Assembly (NCBI RefSeq): GCF_022227765.1
Contig: NZ_JAJMLZ010000003.1
Coordinates: 124,001-188,000 of the forward strand
Direction: 5' to 3'
Origin: Ectothiorhodospira shaposhnikovii
GTDB taxonomy: Bacteria > Pseudomonadota > Gammaproteobacteria > Ectothiorhodospirales > Ectothiorhodospiraceae
Length of the DNA: 64,000 nt
Below the pieces are notes generated by a model, which worked only from the letters and a program-made list of their open reading frames with translations, was not told the DNA's origin and searched no databases. The first letter of the stretch is position 1. The number at the start of each line of letters is the position of its first letter. Shown one piece after another: positions 33,214 to 42,381 of the stretch. Both the position numbers and the translations under genes were made by a program.

Positions 33214-34599
33214 TCAGGGGGTGGCGGCATCTCCGGACAGGACCCGGGTGAGGACATCCAGGGTCTGAGCACGGGTGCGGGATTCGGTGCCGGGCGCATG
33301 GTCGTTCAGTCTTGACCATTCCGGGTGCAGCCGCGCCTTCTGCACCGGTTTGGGCAATGAACCCTTGCGCCAGGTCTCGTCCGCCGGGGTATCCAGCTTC
33401 AGCGCCTGGTCGGCGCCGTGTCCCCGGTGGATCAGAGCCTCCACCAACTGACTCTGGCGCAGGGCCAGCAGTCTCAGGGTGTTGTTGTTCACCCGCAGTT
33501 CCCGGTGGCCACGCATCCGGTGCATGAGCCGGCGCCCAAGATCCAGGGTATTGCCCAGCAGGGCCCCGGCCGCCGCGCCGGCCGCCGTCCCGGCGCCCAG
33601 GGTGGTGCCCAGGGCCATGACATCCACCGCCATCCCCATGGCACCGCCGACGGCGGCACCTTCACCGGTACGCAGTCCGTAGTGACGCAATGCCTCGGGG
33701 GTGAACAGGTCCAGCCCCCATTGCCCATCTTCCAGGGGCAGACGTTCACCCAGGTAATCGCTGGGGCGAAACCGGAACAGGTTCAGCAGGGCATCCACGC
33801 AGGCCTGCTCCCGCTCCCGGACCCGACCCTGCAGGGCCTCCATGGCCTTTTCGGTATCTTGCCGGCCCCCGCCCTCCACCACCATCACGCAGGCGGCCAC
33901 GTCGATGAGCATGTCGGCCACGGTTTCCGCCGCCGCCTGCCGGAGCCAGCGGGCCTCCCGTTCCCGGGCCTGCATCAGCCGTTCCAGGGGAATCCGCCAG
34001 GGGTCCAGCAGGCTGCGCAGCTTTTCGTACAGACGCAGTTCACCCTGCAGGTCGTAGACCACGGAGTCGAAGGTGATCACGGCATGCAGGCCCAGCCGTG
34101 CCAGCGCATCCCGCCATTCCTCGGCCCGGTTGTGGGGGCCGGCGACGAAATTCAGCACCGGCAGCAGAGGCCGGGCGCACAGGCCCAGCACGGTCAGTTC
34201 GTCCCGGTATTTCCCCAGCACCGGCTCCCTGGCATCGATGACGTAGAGGCCCACCTGGGAGGCCCGCAACTGGCGCAGCACCTTGGTTTCCTGGTCGAAC
34301 CGACCGGCGGCATCCGGTGACGCCAGAAAGCGTTCCAGGTCATCCGCACCCGTCTGACGGCCGCCGCCGGCCTCATCCAGCCAGTCCAGAATGCCGGAGG
34401 CATCTTCCAGGCCCGGGGTGTCGTACAGGGCCACGAGGGGCTCTCCGTCCACCAGCAGCTGGGTGCCTTCCACGTGTCGGGTGGTGGCGGGGGCATCGCA
34501 GACTTCGCCGAATTCCGTATCCCGCGACAGGGTGCGAAGCAGCGAGGTCTTGCCGGTATTGGTATGGCCGACCACGGCCACCTGCAGGATCGAGGTCAT
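33214..34599 (-). CDS. DUF3482-type GTPase
   Basis: A 461-residue protein with a TRAFAC-class GTPase domain: P-loop GHTNTGKTSL near residue 11 and G3 DTPGLED. It is followed by a long helical part with a Gly/Ala-rich hydrophobic stretch (about residues 315-360: AAVGGAMGMAVDVMALG). It matches the DUF3482 family, of unknown function and nearly always paired with DUF2868, as here. The ATG overlaps the upstream stop (ATGA), so it is co-translated. The Gly-rich segment suggests membrane association, as in dynamin-like or YcjX/YcjF-like systems, but this is inference. Confidence 0.82.
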   Translation of the reverse strand: MTSILQVAVVGHTNTGKTSLLRTLSRDTEFGEVCDAPATTRHVEGTQLLVDGEPLVALYDTPGLEDASGILDWLDEAGGGRQTGADDLERFLASPDAAGRFDQETKVLRQLRASQVGLYVIDAREPVLGKYRDELTVLGLCARPLLPVLNFVAGPHNRAEEWRDALARLGLHAVITFDSVVYDLQGELRLYEKLRSLLDPWRIPLERLMQAREREARWLRQAAAETVADMLIDVAACVMVVEGGGRQDTEKAMEALQGRVREREQACVDALLNLFRFRPSDYLGERLPLEDGQWGLDLFTPEALRHYGLRTGEGAAVGGAMGMAVDVMALGTTLGAGTAAGAAAGALLGNTLDLGRRLMHRMRGHRELRVNNNTLRLLALRQSQLVEALIHRGHGADQALKLDTPADETWRKGSLPKPVQKARLHPEWSRLNDHAPGTESRTRAQTLDVLTRVLSGDAATP

Positions 34600-36113
34600 G
34601 GTTTGGCATCCTCTGATGCGGCAAAGGCTGCTTCCAGAATCTCCGCCGCCGGCCGGTCGGCATCCGCCGGTCGCTCCGGCAGGAGTTGGTCCACGCCGGC
34701 CCGCTCCGCCAGTTGTTCCCAGGCCGTGCGACGGGCCCGCGGGTCGATGCCGCGGGTTTGCGCCATGTCCTGCTGGTCCAGCAGGAGCCAGACGGGGGCA
34801 CGGGTCCGGGCGCGCAGTTCGGTGAGAAAAGCCTCGGTACTGCGATCCGGGGTCCGGGCCAGGGAGCAGACGGCCACCACCACGGCGGGGGGCGGTTGCA
34901 GGCTCTGCGCCGCGGCCAGGACATCCCGCCTTGTATGCCGGTCGTCCACCTGGCCAAGGGGGATCCATGCCGGCCGCTTGTGATGTTGGATCCAGTGGTC
35001 GTCGGCCTGTTCCAGCTCATATCCCAGCAGGGCCAGGGTAGCGCCCCCGTGGCGTTCGCGGTGACGGGGCGGCTCGGGGGGATGGATCAGGGTCAGCGGT
35101 GGCGGGTCCACGACCCCCAGACGCTGGGAGTTGGGCAGCAGTCGGGGGGCCAGGCGGGCATAACCGGGACCGGTCAGATCCAGCCGCAGCCGCCGCCTGG
35201 CCCGTCGCGCCATCAGGGCGCACCACAGACCCAGTCCCAGTCTGGGTAGCAAGCCGTAGAACAGCAGGCTGCCCAGTAGCCAGCTTGACCACTGCACCCG
35301 CCCCAGGGTGTCTTCGGTCACGCCCAGTCGGCTGGCCCGGATCAGGGCTTCATCGGGCATGGGCAGTCCCAGCCAGCCGGGTAACAGGCCCAGGGCGGTG
35401 ATCAGGCCGACGAAATGATCCTCCGCCAGCAGGGTGGTCCCCCAGACGAAATCATACTGGCGCACACTCAGTGCCCACAGGCACATGAGCAGGGCCCCGG
35501 CGGTGAAGGCCGCCCAGATCAGGTGGGTGAGGGTGCCGGCGGACCAGCGTCCGAGGCCATTGCGGCTCATGAGTTGCAGCAGGGCGCGGATGGCCAGTAC
35601 CGGGGCCTGGCCCCGGACCAGACGCCGCGCCAGTCCCCCACCCAAACCCAGTACGCCCTGGCCCAGCAGCCCCCCGCCACCACGGGGGCGAACGAGCATG
35701 AACAGCGCCCACAGCAGCAGCATCAGCAGCTGTACGCCCAGCAGACTGCCCAGGGCCCACAGGATGTTGATCTGGGAGCTGCCCGCCACCAGGGGGGCCG
35801 CCAGCGCCGCGCCGGCGGCCGCCATGCCGCTCAGCCCGGTGAGCAGCAGGATCAGGATCAGGATCCAGCCCGCCAGGGTGCGGGCGCCGCCAAGGGCATC
35901 CCTCACCTGGGCACCCAGGCGAGTGGCTCGCGCGCGAACCAGCACCCGATGCTCCAGATCACCGCCGGCATCACGCCCGGCCTGCCAGGCATGGGGCTCG
36001 TCGATCACGCGACCGGCCTGATCCTCGTGCAGGCGCACGGCTTCGGCCACGAGACGGTCGGTGAAGCGGTCATGGGGGGCTGGGCTCGCCCTGTCGGAAA
36101 TATGGGTATTCAT
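34596..36113 (-). CDS. DUF2868 membrane protein
   Basis: A 505-residue protein with about four transmembrane helices in the first half (for example LAGWILILILLLTGLSGM and LLGVQLLMLLLWALFML) and a soluble C-terminal domain. It fits the DUF2868 family. ATG 36113 is taken as the start; an in-frame GTG at 36122 adds three residues. A TATAGT -10-like sequence directly precedes, so the transcript may be nearly leaderless. It is first in a two-gene operon with the DUF3482 GTPase. Function is unknown. Confidence 0.8.
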   Translation of the reverse strand: MNTHISDRASPAPHDRFTDRLVAEAVRLHEDQAGRVIDEPHAWQAGRDAGGDLEHRVLVRARATRLGAQVRDALGGARTLAGWILILILLLTGLSGMAAAGAALAAPLVAGSSQINILWALGSLLGVQLLMLLLWALFMLVRPRGGGGLLGQGVLGLGGGLARRLVRGQAPVLAIRALLQLMSRNGLGRWSAGTLTHLIWAAFTAGALLMCLWALSVRQYDFVWGTTLLAEDHFVGLITALGLLPGWLGLPMPDEALIRASRLGVTEDTLGRVQWSSWLLGSLLFYGLLPRLGLGLWCALMARRARRRLRLDLTGPGYARLAPRLLPNSQRLGVVDPPPLTLIHPPEPPRHRERHGGATLALLGYELEQADDHWIQHHKRPAWIPLGQVDDRHTRRDVLAAAQSLQPPPAVVVAVCSLARTPDRSTEAFLTELRARTRAPVWLLLDQQDMAQTRGIDPRARRTAWEQLAERAGVDQLLPERPADADRPAAEILEAAFAASEDAKP

Positions 36114-36257
36114 TGCGGGCACACTATAAGGCCATGTCCCCGGGACGCCAACCTGGGCGCGAGGAAATCAGTGGTATGGACATGTGCTTGGGAATGACGG
36201 ATTTGGAATATCCCGCATACAATCGTCGGAACATCCCTTGATGAACTGGAAGCCGGC

Positions 36258-37265
36258 ATGTTGCGATGGTTGTTGATCCTGTTGGGCGGTCTGTTGTCCC
36301 TGGCACTCGTGGCGGGGCTTTTGGGGCCGTTTCTGATTTCCCCCCGGCCACTGCCCGATCTGTCTTCGGCGACGGACGTGGCCCTGCCGGAGAGTCGTTT
36401 CCTGACCATCCCCCATGACGGCACGGACGGCCTGATGATTCACTACCTGGAGCGGGAACAGGAGGCCGCCGAGGGCCCCGTTCTGGTGCTGCTGCACGGC
36501 TTCACCTTCAACGCCTTCACCTGGAACGGGATGATGGACGACCTGGACGGGGCAGGCAGGGTGCTGGCCTACGATCAGGTGCCCTACGGCCTGAGCGCCA
36601 AGCCGGTGCGGGGGGAATGGTCCGGCAGCAACCCCTTTACCAAGGCCGCGGCCCTGGAACACCTGTTCGCCTTTCTGGACGCCAAGGGGGTGGAGCAGGC
36701 AGTACTGGTGGGGAATTCCTCCGGCGCCACCCTGGCGATGGAGGCGGCCCTGAGCCGGCCCGAGCGGGTGAGCGGACTGGTGCTGGTCAATCCCTGGGTC
36801 TATGTAAATCGGCCCAGCTTCCCCGAGTCGGTGGCGGAATGGCCTCAGTTGCGGCGTCTGAACCTGTGGCTGGCCCGCCGACTGGGCAGCAGCGGCGCTC
36901 TGCTGGATCTGTCCTACCATGACCCGGAGCGCATCACCGATGAGCGCCGGGCACTGACCACCCTGCATACCCAGGTGCGGCACTGGGATCTGGCCTGGGG
37001 TGAACTGTTCGTGCGGGCCATGTCCAGTCCGGTGGATGTCAGTGCCCATCTGGCCGACATCCGTCAGCCGGCGTTGGTGATCATCGGTGAGCAGGATCGG
37101 GTGGTGTCGCCGGAGGATTCCATCCGCGCCGCCCTGGCATTGCCGGCGGCGGACCGGATCCTGCTGCCCGAGTGCGGCCACGTACCCCAGGAGGAATGTC
37201 CGGCGGCGGTAGCGGCGGCGGTGCGTGACTGGCTGGCACGGGCAGCCCCCGAGACCTCACCATGA
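36258..37265 (+). CDS. Membrane-anchored alpha/beta hydrolase
   Basis: A 335-residue hydrolase anchored by one N-terminal helix (residues 3-27). The nucleophile elbow is GNSSG with Ser153; LLHGF provides the oxyanion region. [11 protein letters not shown] and ECGHVPQEE supply the Asp and His of the triad. It could be an esterase or lipase facing the periplasm; the substrate is unknown. Its 3' end overlaps lexA by nine bases on the opposite strand. A TACAAT -10 lies about 40 bases before the start. Confidence 0.85.
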   Translation: MLRWLLILLGGLLSLALVAGLLGPFLISPRPLPDLSSATDVALPESRFLTIPHDGTDGLMIHYLEREQEAAEGPVLVLLHGFTFNAFTWNGMMDDLDGAGRVLAYDQVPYGLSAKPVRGEWSGSNPFTKAAALEHLFAFLDAKGVEQAVLVGNSSGATLAMEAALSRPERVSGLVLVNPWVYVNRPSFPESVAEWPQLRRLNLWLARRLGSSGALLDLSYHDPERITDERRALTTLHTQVRHWDLAWGELFVRAMSSPVDVSAHLADIRQPALVIIGEQDRVVSPEDSIRAALALPAADRILLPECGHVPQEECPAAVAAAVRDWLARAAPETSP

Positions 37266-37856
37266 ACCGCCGCGGATGACCCCGACGCCGATGCCCTCGA
37301 TGTCCAGGGACTGGCTGCGAAGGTCCACTTCGATGGGCCGGTAGTCGGGGTTTTCCGGCTTCAGCCGAACCCGGTGGCCCTGCCGTTCAAAGCGTTTCAC
37401 GGTGACTTCGTCCTCCAGACGGGCCACCACGATCTGGCCGTTGCGGATCTCGTGGGTGCGATGGACCGCCAGCAGGTCTCCGTCCAGGATGCCGGCCAGG
37501 CGCATGCTGTCACCCTGGACCCGTAGCAGGTAGTCCGGTCGGGGCCTGAACAGGCGTGGGTCCAGCTGGTAATGATCCTCGATATGGGCCTGGGCCAGGA
37601 TGGGCGCCCCGGCGGCCACCCGGCCCACCAGGGGCAGTCCCGTCCCCCCCAGCAGGCGGATGCCCCGGGAGGTGCCGGCCAGGATCTCGATGGCCCCCTT
37701 GCGGGCCAGGGTGCGCAGGTGGCACTCGGCGGCGTTGGGGGAGCGAAAGCCGAAGGCCCGCATGATCTCCTCCCGGGTGGGAGGCAGGCCGTTGGATTGC
37801 AGACAGTCGCGGATGAAATCGAGGATTTCCGTCTGGCGGGGGGTGAGCTTTTCCAT
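37257..37856 (-). CDS. lexA: LexA, SOS repressor
   Basis: A 199-residue repressor and self-cleaving protease of the SOS response. The N-terminal winged helix reads [17 protein letters not shown] and [15 protein letters not shown]. The scissile Ala82-Gly83 is in GRVAAGAP, the catalytic Ser117 in QGDSMR and Lys154 in VTVKRF. Upstream, CTGTGCAAAGATATAC is at best half of a CTGT-N8-ACAG box, so autoregulation is not obvious from sequence. Confidence 0.95.
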   Translation of the reverse strand: MEKLTPRQTEILDFIRDCLQSNGLPPTREEIMRAFGFRSPNAAECHLRTLARKGAIEILAGTSRGIRLLGGTGLPLVGRVAAGAPILAQAHIEDHYQLDPRLFRPRPDYLLRVQGDSMRLAGILDGDLLAVHRTHEIRNGQIVVARLEDEVTVKRFERQGHRVRLKPENPDYRPIEVDLRSQSLDIEGIGVGVIRGGSW

Positions 37857-37930
37857 GACAGGCTCTCGATCAATGGGCGAAGGTATATCTTTGCACAGTA
37901 GGGCAAGCCCCGGTCATTGGCAAGTCGGTA

Positions 37931-38710
37931 TCAGCGCATCAGCCGTCGCCGCAGCAACGCCGTGGCCACGGTCAGCCCCACCAGACCATAGACCAGAATC
38001 ACCGACAGGTGCAGCGGCACCTGGGATGGCCAGGCCCCGGTCATCAGGGGACGGACGATCTCGACCACATGCACCAGGGGCAGGGCCCAGGCCATGGCCA
38101 CCACGGCGGGCGGGAGCTGTTCCAGGGGGAAGAATACTCCGGAAAGCAGCAGCATGGGGGTGACCGCCAGGGTGAAGTAGTAGAGGAAGAAGTCATAGCT
38201 GCGGGAGACCGCGGTGACGACCATGGCGCAGGCACCGAAGCAAAAGCCCGCCAGCAGGATGACCGGCAGGGCCAGCAGGGCGCGCAGATCGCTGATCAGG
38301 CCCAGCACGGCGGCCACCAGCAGGATGGCGCCGGCACTGAACAGTGCCTTGGTGGCGGCCCAGATGATCTCGCCCAGCACGATGTCGTCCAGGTTGAGGG
38401 GGGCGCCCAGCATGCCGTCCCAGGTCTTCTGTTCCGACATCCGGGTATAGGCGGAGTACATGCCCTCGAAGCTGGCGGTGTACATGGCGCTGGAGCAGAC
38501 GATGCCCGAGGCCAGGAACACCATGTAGGGTAACTCCCCCAGATCTCCCACCAGGCGGCCGAAGCCATACCCGAAGGCCAGTAGGTAAAGTACCGGCTCG
38601 CCGAAGTTACCCATGACGGAAGGCACCATGATCTTGCGCCAGACCCGCAGGTTGCGGCGCCACACCGGAATGAATCGCAGGCTGAGCTTGGGTAGGGGGA
38701 AAGCGGACAT
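37931..38710 (-). CDS. ABC-2 type permease, NodJ-like
   Basis: A 259-residue membrane component with six helices, similar to NodJ-type exporters of lipids or polysaccharides. The motif AFGYGFGRLVGDL and the region VCSSAMYTASFEGMYSAYTR are characteristic. It starts one base after the ATPase gene. Substrate is unknown; nod genes are absent, so the resemblance only indicates family. Confidence 0.88.
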   Translation of the reverse strand: MSAFPLPKLSLRFIPVWRRNLRVWRKIMVPSVMGNFGEPVLYLLAFGYGFGRLVGDLGELPYMVFLASGIVCSSAMYTASFEGMYSAYTRMSEQKTWDGMLGAPLNLDDIVLGEIIWAATKALFSAGAILLVAAVLGLISDLRALLALPVILLAGFCFGACAMVVTAVSRSYDFFLYYFTLAVTPMLLLSGVFFPLEQLPPAVVAMAWALPLVHVVEIVRPLMTGAWPSQVPLHLSVILVYGLVGLTVATALLRRRLMR

Positions 38711-38711
38711 T

Positions 38712-39659
38712 TCAGTCCCTCAGTTCGTGACCGGTGAGCTTCATGAAGACATCCTCCAGATTGGCGGGACGATGCAGGTATCGGATACCGGCCTGTTCCA
38801 GGCGCGCGATCAGGGGGCCGGCCTGATCGGTGTAGATCAGGGCCAGGTCGCCGATTTGCCGGACCCGGGCCTGAAGTTCTCCCGCCTGATGCGTCAGCCA
38901 GTCCATGGCGGCCGGTCCGTTGAGTTCCAGGACATGGCGTTCGATATGGGTATGGATCAGGGACTGGGGTGAGCCCCGGGCCACCACGCGGCCCCGATCG
39001 ATGATGGCCAGGCGATCGCACAGCCGCTCCGCCTCTTCCATGTAGTGGGTGGTGAGGATCAGGGCGGTGCCGGTCTTGAGCAGGCCGCGCAGGCATTGCC
39101 AGATATGATGCCGGGCCTGGGGGTCCAGGCCGGTGGTGGGTTCGTCCAGCACCACCAGTTCGGGCTGGTTGATGAGGGCGCGGGCCAGGGTCAGGCGACG
39201 TTTCATGCCGCCGGACAGGGCACTGATGGGGGCATCCCGACGGGATTCCAGGCTGGCGAAGCGGAGCAGATCCTCCACCCGCTCACGGCGTGCCCGTCCC
39301 TTGAGGCCGAAATAGTCGGCGTAGGTGTGGAGGTTTTCCCGTACGGTGAAGTCCGGGTCCAGGGTGTCGAACTGGGGCACGATCCCCAGTCGCCGGCGGG
39401 CCTCCCGGGCCCGCTCCGGGATGGGTTCACCCAGCACGGACAGGGTACCTTCGTCGGGCGGGGTCAATCCCAGCAGCATGCGTAGGGTGGTGGTCTTGCC
39501 GGCCCCGTTGGGGCCCAGCAGGCCGAAGCACTCACCCGGCTGGACCGTAAGGTCGATATGATCGACCACGAGACGGCCATCATAGCGCTTGACCAGTCCT
39601 TGGGCCTGGGCAATGGGGGCGGGGATCGAGGGGAGATCGAGCGGGTCCATGTGGGGCAA
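38712..39659 (-). CDS. ABC transporter ATP-binding protein, NodI-like
   Basis: A 315-residue ATPase: Walker [12 protein letters not shown]-loop PQFDTLD, signature LSGGMKRRL, Walker [13 protein letters not shown], switch [10 protein letters not shown]. The C-terminal extension resembles NodI/DrrA exporters. Start is uncertain: a TTG at 39659 has GGAAGG six bases upstream, while the ATG at 39650 would be 15 bases from it. The TTG is adopted because of spacing. It pairs with the permease just downstream. Confidence 0.9.
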   Translation of the reverse strand: MPHMDPLDLPSIPAPIAQAQGLVKRYDGRLVVDHIDLTVQPGECFGLLGPNGAGKTTTLRMLLGLTPPDEGTLSVLGEPIPERAREARRRLGIVPQFDTLDPDFTVRENLHTYADYFGLKGRARRERVEDLLRFASLESRRDAPISALSGGMKRRLTLARALINQPELVVLDEPTTGLDPQARHHIWQCLRGLLKTGTALILTTHYMEEAERLCDRLAIIDRGRVVARGSPQSLIHTHIERHVLELNGPAAMDWLTHQAGELQARVRQIGDLALIYTDQAGPLIARLEQAGIRYLHRPANLEDVFMKLTGHELRD

Positions 39660-39826
39660 GGCAATCCTTCCGGGTCTTGGGGCGGTGGACAGGCTAACCT
39701 ATCGGCAGGCATTTTTGTCGGTCCCGTTCCGGTGAAGGGGGGGATGTCGTCAGACAGCAAACCCCGAGGGAATATTCAGGGATGTTCTGAAACGGTTTTT
39801 TCAATAACGCGGAGGGAGTTTTTTCA

Positions 39827-40756
39827 ATGACGCTGAAAATCGGCTGTATCGGTCTTGGCATCATGGGGCGCCCCATGGCGGGACACTGGCTGGCGGCGGG
39901 GCATGACGTCACCGTCTGGGCCCGTCGCCCGGAGACCGTGACCACCCTGCTGGGGCAGGGCGCCCATTGGGCCGACAGTCCCGCGGATCTGGCCCGGCAG
40001 GTGGATGTGGTCTTCACCAATGTGTCCGATACACCCGATGTGGAGCAGGTTCTGCTGGGGCCTGACGGCGTGGCCGAGGGCGCCAGGCCGGGGATGATCG
40101 TGGTGGACCACAGCACCATCTCGCCCACCGTCACCCGGCGGCTGGCGGACACCTTGGCGGAGCGGGGGATCCATCTGCTGGATGCCCCGGTGTCCGGCGG
40201 CGAGCGCGGCGCCGTTGACGGTACCCTGACCATCATGGTGGGCGGCGAGACCGCCATCCTGGAGCGGGTGCGGCCGCTGCTGGAGGTGGTGGGCCGGACC
40301 ATCACCCATGTGGGGGGCTCCGGGGCCGGTCAGTTCACCAAGGCCTGTAATCAGCTCATCGTCGCCCAGACCATGGTGGCGGTGTCGGAGGCCATCAGTC
40401 TGGCGGAGGCGGCCGGGGTGGACCCGGCGGCCATGCGCGAGGCCCTCATGGGCGGTTTGGCCTATTCCCGGGTGCTGGAGGTGCACGGGGAACGCATGAT
40501 CCGGCGGGAGTATCCCCCGGGCTTCAAGGCTCGTTTGCATAACAAGGACATGGCCATCGTCCTGCGGGCGGCGGCGGATCTGGGCCTGCCCCTGCCGGGC
40601 ACCGCCCTGTCCGCCCAGTGGATCAGCGCCGCCGTGGGACTGGGGCATGGAGAGGAGGATTCCGCCGTGGTGGCCGAGGTGTTGCGCCGGCTGGCGCCTC
40701 CGGGACCGATGAACGGCGGGAACCGATCGCCTCTTGCAACGGCCGAACAGGAATAG
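39827..40756 (+). CDS. NAD(P)-dependent beta-hydroxyacid dehydrogenase (3-hydroxyisobutyrate/tartronate semialdehyde family)
   Basis: A 309-residue oxidoreductase with N-terminal GLGIMGRPMAGH, substrate loop DAPVSGGERGA, catalytic Lys in GAGQFTKACNQ and HNKDMAI. Members include tartronate semialdehyde reductase and 3-hydroxyisobutyrate dehydrogenase; sequence alone does not fix the substrate. GGAGGGAG precedes the ATG. An 11-base repeat GTTTTTTCAAT occurs at 39795 and 39818, the second covering the start codon. The 3' end overlaps a possible longer ubiG start. Confidence 0.86.
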   Translation: MTLKIGCIGLGIMGRPMAGHWLAAGHDVTVWARRPETVTTLLGQGAHWADSPADLARQVDVVFTNVSDTPDVEQVLLGPDGVAEGARPGMIVVDHSTISPTVTRRLADTLAERGIHLLDAPVSGGERGAVDGTLTIMVGGETAILERVRPLLEVVGRTITHVGGSGAGQFTKACNQLIVAQTMVAVSEAISLAEAAGVDPAAMREALMGGLAYSRVLEVHGERMIRREYPPGFKARLHNKDMAIVLRAAADLGLPLPGTALSAQWISAAVGLGHGEEDSAVVAEVLRRLAPPGPMNGGNRSPLATAEQE

Positions 40757-40763
40757 AATCACC

Positions 40764-41591
40764 ATGGATCCACAGACCGGAGCGAACGTGAACCTGTCCG
40801 AAGCCCCCAAGCCGTCTTCCATCGACCCGGAGGAGGTGGCCCGTTATACCGCCCTGGCGGATCGCTGGTGGGATGAAAGCGGCCCCTTCTGGCCCCTGCA
40901 CACCCTCAATCGGTTGCGCACCGACTACATTTGCCAGCGGCTTTGCGCCCATCTCGGCCGCGATCCGTCTGCGCCTCGTCCCCTGACGGGTCTGCGCCTG
41001 CTGGACATCGGCTGCGGCGGCGGCATCCTCAGCGAGTCCATGGCCCGTCTGGGTGCCCGAGTCGAGGGGGTGGACGTGACCGAAAGGAACATTGCGGTGG
41101 CCCGCTTGCATGCCGCGCGTTCCGGGCTGGACATCCAGTACGAGGCGGTGCCGGTGGAGACCCTGGCCGCCCGCGGAGAACAGTACGATGTGGTGCTGAA
41201 CATGGAAGTGGTGGAGCATGTGGCGGATCTGCCGGGCTTCATGGCCGCCTGCAACCAACTGGTCAGCCCGGGAGGGTACAGCTTTATCGCCACCATCAAT
41301 CGCAACCCGGTGTCGTTCATCGTGGCCATCCTGGGGGCGGAATATATCCTGCGCTGGTTGCCCCGGGGGACCCATCAGTGGCGACGCTTCCCAAAACCCG
41401 CGGAACTGGAGGCGTTGCTGGTGCCGGACGGCTTGCGGGTGCTGGAGCGCACCGGCGTCAGGGTCAATCCCTTCAACCGCGGCATGTACCTCACCGGCTA
41501 TCTGGGGGTGAACTATATGCTGATGACAACCCGGACTCCCGCTTTCGCGGGAGTGACGGAATTGAGGAGTCGCACATGTGGTGGTTCGTGA
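40764..41591 (+). CDS. ubiG: UbiG, bifunctional O-methyltransferase of ubiquinone synthesis
   Basis: A 275-residue SAM-dependent methyltransferase that performs both O-methylations of ubiquinone. Motif I is LLDIGCGGGILSE; ARYTALADRWWDESGPF and NPFNRGMYLTGYLGVNYM are typical of UbiG. ATG 40764 has AGGAA upstream. After NYMLM the last 20 or so residues (TRTPAFAGVTELRSR) are encoded by a REP-like palindrome, so the native stop was lost and the frame runs into the next gene. The tail lies after the conserved end and is probably tolerated. Confidence 0.92.
   Translation: MDPQTGANVNLSEAPKPSSIDPEEVARYTALADRWWDESGPFWPLHTLNRLRTDYICQRLCAHLGRDPSAPRPLTGLRLLDIGCGGGILSESMARLGARVEGVDVTERNIAVARLHAARSGLDIQYEAVPVETLAARGEQYDVVLNMEVVEHVADLPGFMAACNQLVSPGGYSFIATINRNPVSFIVAILGAEYILRWLPRGTHQWRRFPKPAELEALLVPDGLRVLERTGVRVNPFNRGMYLTGYLGVNYMLMTTRTPAFAGVTELRSRTCGGS
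41535..41554. repeat. REP-like palindrome inside the ubiG 3' end
   Basis: ACTCCCGC (41535-41542), loop TTTC, GCGGGAGT (41547-41554). This is the same element type as at 11094, 13231, 44971 and 45020. Here it is read through as protein (TPAFAGVT), a peptide often seen where such repeats fall in coding frames. Confidence 0.85.
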
Positions 41592-41713
41592 TCGGATATG
41601 CCCTGGGCCATGTGGGTTTCCTGCTGGGATCCATGCCTGTCATTGTGGCGGGCGGTGTGCTGTTTCTCTACGGGGCCTACGTGGTGGTCTACGGTCGGGA
41701 CGGCCGGGAGTGA
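41576..41713 (+). CDS. 45-residue predicted membrane protein
   Basis: A short gene with GAGGAG six bases before its ATG, a near-perfect binding site. The peptide MWWFVIGYALGHVGFLLGSM is followed by PVIVAGGVLFLYGAYVVVYG and a short charged tail GRDGRE: two hydrophobic helices in a hairpin. It overlaps the lengthened ubiG end by 16 bases in another frame. The family is not recognised; expression is likely because of the strong binding site. Confidence 0.55.
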   Translation: MWWFVIGYALGHVGFLLGSMPVIVAGGVLFLYGAYVVVYGRDGRE

Positions 41714-41744
41714 ACGTCACCCGGCGATGAGCGTCGGCAGCGGC

Positions 41745-41774
41745 TTGTTCCACGGTTTGCCCTTGGCCTATAGT
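41745..41774 (+). promoter_or_regulatory. Promoter of the arsR-like gene; leaderless transcript likely
   Basis: TTGTTC (41745-41750), 18 bases, TATAGT (41769-41774). The expected start point, about seven bases on, coincides with the A of the ATG at 41781. No ribosome-binding site precedes that ATG. Confidence 0.5.
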
Positions 41775-41780
41775 CACCCC

Positions 41781-42134
41781 ATGATGATCTCGCCGGAATC
41801 CGTGTTCAAGGCCCTGTCCGATACCACCCGCCTGCGGTGCCTGGTCCTCCTCGTCGAGGAGGATGCCCTGTGCGTGTGCGAGCTCACCCATGCCATCGGT
41901 GTGCCGCAGCCGAAGATGTCGCGGCACCTGGCCTTGCTGCGGGAGAGCGGGTTGGTGGCCGACCAGCGCCGGGGGCAGTGGATCTTCTATCGCATCAATC
42001 CCGCGCTGCCGGCCTGGGTGCGGGAAGTGTTGCGGCAGACGACACGGGCCTGTGGCGGTACGCCCCCCTACCGCGACGACCGTGCGCGTCTTGACGCCAT
42101 GGACGGCCGCCCCGGGAGGGGATGCGCCGCCTGA
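41781..42134 (+). CDS. arsR: ArsR-type metalloregulator
   Basis: A 117-residue winged-helix repressor. ALCVCELTHAIGVPQPKMSR contains the Cys-Val-Cys of the arsenite site of ArsR, followed by the recognition helix and RHLALLRESGLVADQRRG. It should release DNA on binding As(III) or Sb(III). No arsB, arsC or acr3 genes are nearby, so the target is elsewhere or only itself. ATG 41781 is favoured since family similarity starts here; an upstream ATG at 41727 is possible. Confidence 0.85.
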   Translation: MMISPESVFKALSDTTRLRCLVLLVEEDALCVCELTHAIGVPQPKMSRHLALLRESGLVADQRRGQWIFYRINPALPAWVREVLRQTTRACGGTPPYRDDRARLDAMDGRPGRGCAA

Positions 42135-42135
42135 G

Positions 42136-42324
42136 CTAGAAATCCCGTCTTGCCCACAGGTCCTGTCGGCTCTTGCGCCGATCCTTGCCGGACCTTCGGG
42201 GTTCCTTTTCGAGTTCGAAACGGATCATTTCCCTGCGATCGGGCAGCTTGCGCCGCTCTCCCTTGCGTCGTTCGGGACCGGTATAGGGCTTCGGATTGTC
42301 CGTGGACATCGGTTCTTCGCTCAC
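42136..42324 (-). CDS. Small Arg-rich protein with repeated RR/DRR motifs
   Basis: A 62-residue, very basic protein. It holds two related boxes: PERRKGERRKLPDRR and RRSGKDRRKS, with the conserved-looking MIRFE between them. Short proteins of this pattern occur widely in gammaproteobacteria without known function. It is convergent with arsR (one base apart) and follows the sodium channel gene on the minus strand by about 55 bases. Confidence 0.6.
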   Translation of the reverse strand: MSEEPMSTDNPKPYTGPERRKGERRKLPDRREMIRFELEKEPRRSGKDRRKSRQDLWARRDF

Positions 42325-42381
42325 TGGTCGCCTCCTGCCGGGCCCGTCCCGTGGGACGGGCCGGATTGCCGATGGCGCGGC

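Noticed and set aside
37857-37905. SOS box in front of lexA
   Set aside because: CTGTGCAAAGATATAC has only one good half-site; the ACAG half is missing, so it was not listed as an operator.
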